A stretch of 64,000 bases of DNA. Origin: Rotaria macrura (taxonomy: Eukaryota; Rotifera; Eurotatoria; Philodinida; Philodinidae). Below the pieces are notes generated by a model. That model was not told where the DNA came from. It worked only from the letters and a program-made list of their open reading frames with translations, and made no database searches. Shown here piece after piece: positions 63,146 through 64,000 of the stretch. The stretch is taken from NCBI GenBank assembly GCA_900239685.1, contig OENT01000166.1, positions 112,807 through 176,806 of the forward strand, in the 5' to 3' direction. Numbering within the stretch: the stretch's first letter is position 1; each line of letters starts with the position of its first letter. Both the position numbers and the translations under genes were made by a program.

Positions 63146-63909
63146 ATGACATTCTTCATAAGATTCTCTTCTCGTCGTTTCCTATCTACTTTTCTCGATT
63201 TAAGTTCTCAGATGAAAAAATTGAATGATAATGGTCAATTTCAAAAAGCTATTGACTTATATGAACGTCGAATTTAAGAGCAAGATAAACAAAATACTAG
63301 TTCAGCTGTGAATCAAGCATTAAAAGCTTGTATTGAACTTGATGATATAAAACGTGGCAAAAATATTCACAGAAGTCTATCTCCTACTATGGCTAACAAT
63401 TCCTTTATTCAAGCTAATCTAATTCGTCTATATAGTGAGGAATTCAAATAAATACTTTTACTGTTGTAAACATGTATATAAATATTCTCTACTATAGTGA
63501 AATACGGTGACTATGAAAAAAGTAAACAAATCTATATGAATAGTAGCAATAAGACAACATTCATGTTTAATAATATTCTCAAAGGTTCGATGTTGTTCTT
63601 CTTGTTTAAATAAAACATGTTGTTTATTGGATATGATTGTAGGTCTTGTCGAGAATAATCGTTGTGAAGAAGCATTGAATCTTTTTAAAGAAGTTAACAT
63701 TGCAAAAGATGAATATACTTATAGTATTTTATTTAAAATTTGTACAGAGATTGCCAATCAAAGCTCGTTAGAATTCGGACAATTGATGTTTGATAGAATG
63801 CCTAAAAAATGCCATAATAATATCGTGGTGGTAACTTCTGCTTTACAAATGTTGATCAAAAGTGGTAATATTTCTAAGGCCGAAGAATTATTTAATCGAA
63901 TAGAGATAG
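63146..63909 (+). pseudogene. Pentatricopeptide repeat (PPR) protein, 5' part, with in-frame TAA
   Basis: Exons 63146-63434, 63498-63584 and 63643-63909 join in frame and run toward the right edge. The start MTFFIRFSSRRFLSTFL is Arg/Ser-rich and looks like a mitochondrial presequence. It is followed by PPR-type 35-residue helical hairpins: KLNDNGQFQKAIDLYERR, VNQALKACIELDDIKRGKNIH, FNNILKGLVENNRCEEALNLF, DEYTYSILFKICTEIANQSS, then LQMLIKSGNISKAEELFNRI. The spacing and wording resemble plant-style PLS/DYW-type PPR proteins (organellar RNA-binding), a type reported in bdelloid rotifers. Exon 1 has TAA at 63275-63277 directly after YERRI, while the frame continues as good PPR sequence. A 45-base splice could remove it but would delete a repeat core. 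It is therefore either a recently broken copy or a sequence error. The C-terminal domain is outside the window. Confidence 0.75.
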
Positions 63910-63914
63910 GTATG

Positions 63915-64000
63915 CACCAGTGCCAGTTAAAAACTGGGGACTGGGTCCCAGTCCGACTGGTTACCAGTCGGACCGATACCCCAGTCCGACCGGTTACCCC
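63915..64000. repeat. GC-rich nested palindromes, cut by window end
   Basis: Directly after a putative donor in the PPR gene the base composition changes sharply. CCCAGTCCGACTGGTTACC (from 63947) recurs as CCCAGTCCGACCGGTTACC about 33 bases later. GTCCGACTGGTTACCAGTCGGAC is a near-perfect palindrome, and CCAGTTAAAAACTGG is another. It is probably the edge of a repeat or mobile element lying in an intron. Confidence 0.75.

Noticed and set aside
63230..63276. A 45-base intron that would remove the TAA in the PPR gene (GTCAAT...TTTAAG)
   Set aside because: It keeps frame but deletes the conserved core of a PPR helix (GQFQKAIDLYERR), so the stop is more likely a real nonsense change or an error.

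Overview
The window looks like nuclear DNA of a small-genome animal, most probably a bdelloid rotifer. It is AT-rich. The genes are animal-type with GT-AG introns, mostly 48-90 bases long with a few of 0.9-3 kb. Alongside clear animal genes sit a fungal-type peptide transporter, a cyanase and a plant-like pentatricopeptide repeat (PPR) gene. That mixture is known from bdelloid rotifers, but the organism assignment is inference from gene content, not from a marker gene.

Left part (1-18 kb), mostly minus strand: the 5' two-thirds of mitochondrial glycerol-3-phosphate dehydrogenase (continues past the left edge), a three-exon cholinesterase/carboxylesterase-family protein, a possible small secreted protein, a long gene-poor stretch, and a five-exon gene whose C-terminus resembles nibrin/NBS1 but without the FHA-BRCT half.

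Middle part (18-45 kb), plus strand: a complete 12-exon PP2A B56 regulatory subunit, a SUZ-domain (SZRD1-like) RNA-binding protein, a glycogen-targeting PP1 regulatory subunit (RVxF motif plus CBM21), and a single-exon FMRFamide-receptor-like GPCR. PP2A-B56 and PPP1R3 are both phosphatase targeting subunits, but nothing shows that they are co-regulated. The first PPP1R3 intron holds a tRNA-like cloverleaf and a 43-bp-arm hairpin.

Right part (45-64 kb): a 9.6-kb gene-free stretch, then an intronless cyanase, another 4-kb gene-free stretch, a fungal-type PTR2/POT transporter with three short introns, a 438-bp inverted-repeat (fold-back) element, a 58-bp hairpin element flanked by a 9-bp direct repeat, and the start of a PPR gene with an in-frame TAA. 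The window ends inside GC-rich nested palindromes. The right 10 kb therefore groups genes of foreign type with fold-back elements, whereas the left 45 kb is conventional animal sequence.

No rRNA, CRISPR array, operon or confident tRNA was seen. Exon limits were placed by eye from GT/AG signals, reading-frame continuity and remembered family sequence; none was checked by alignment.
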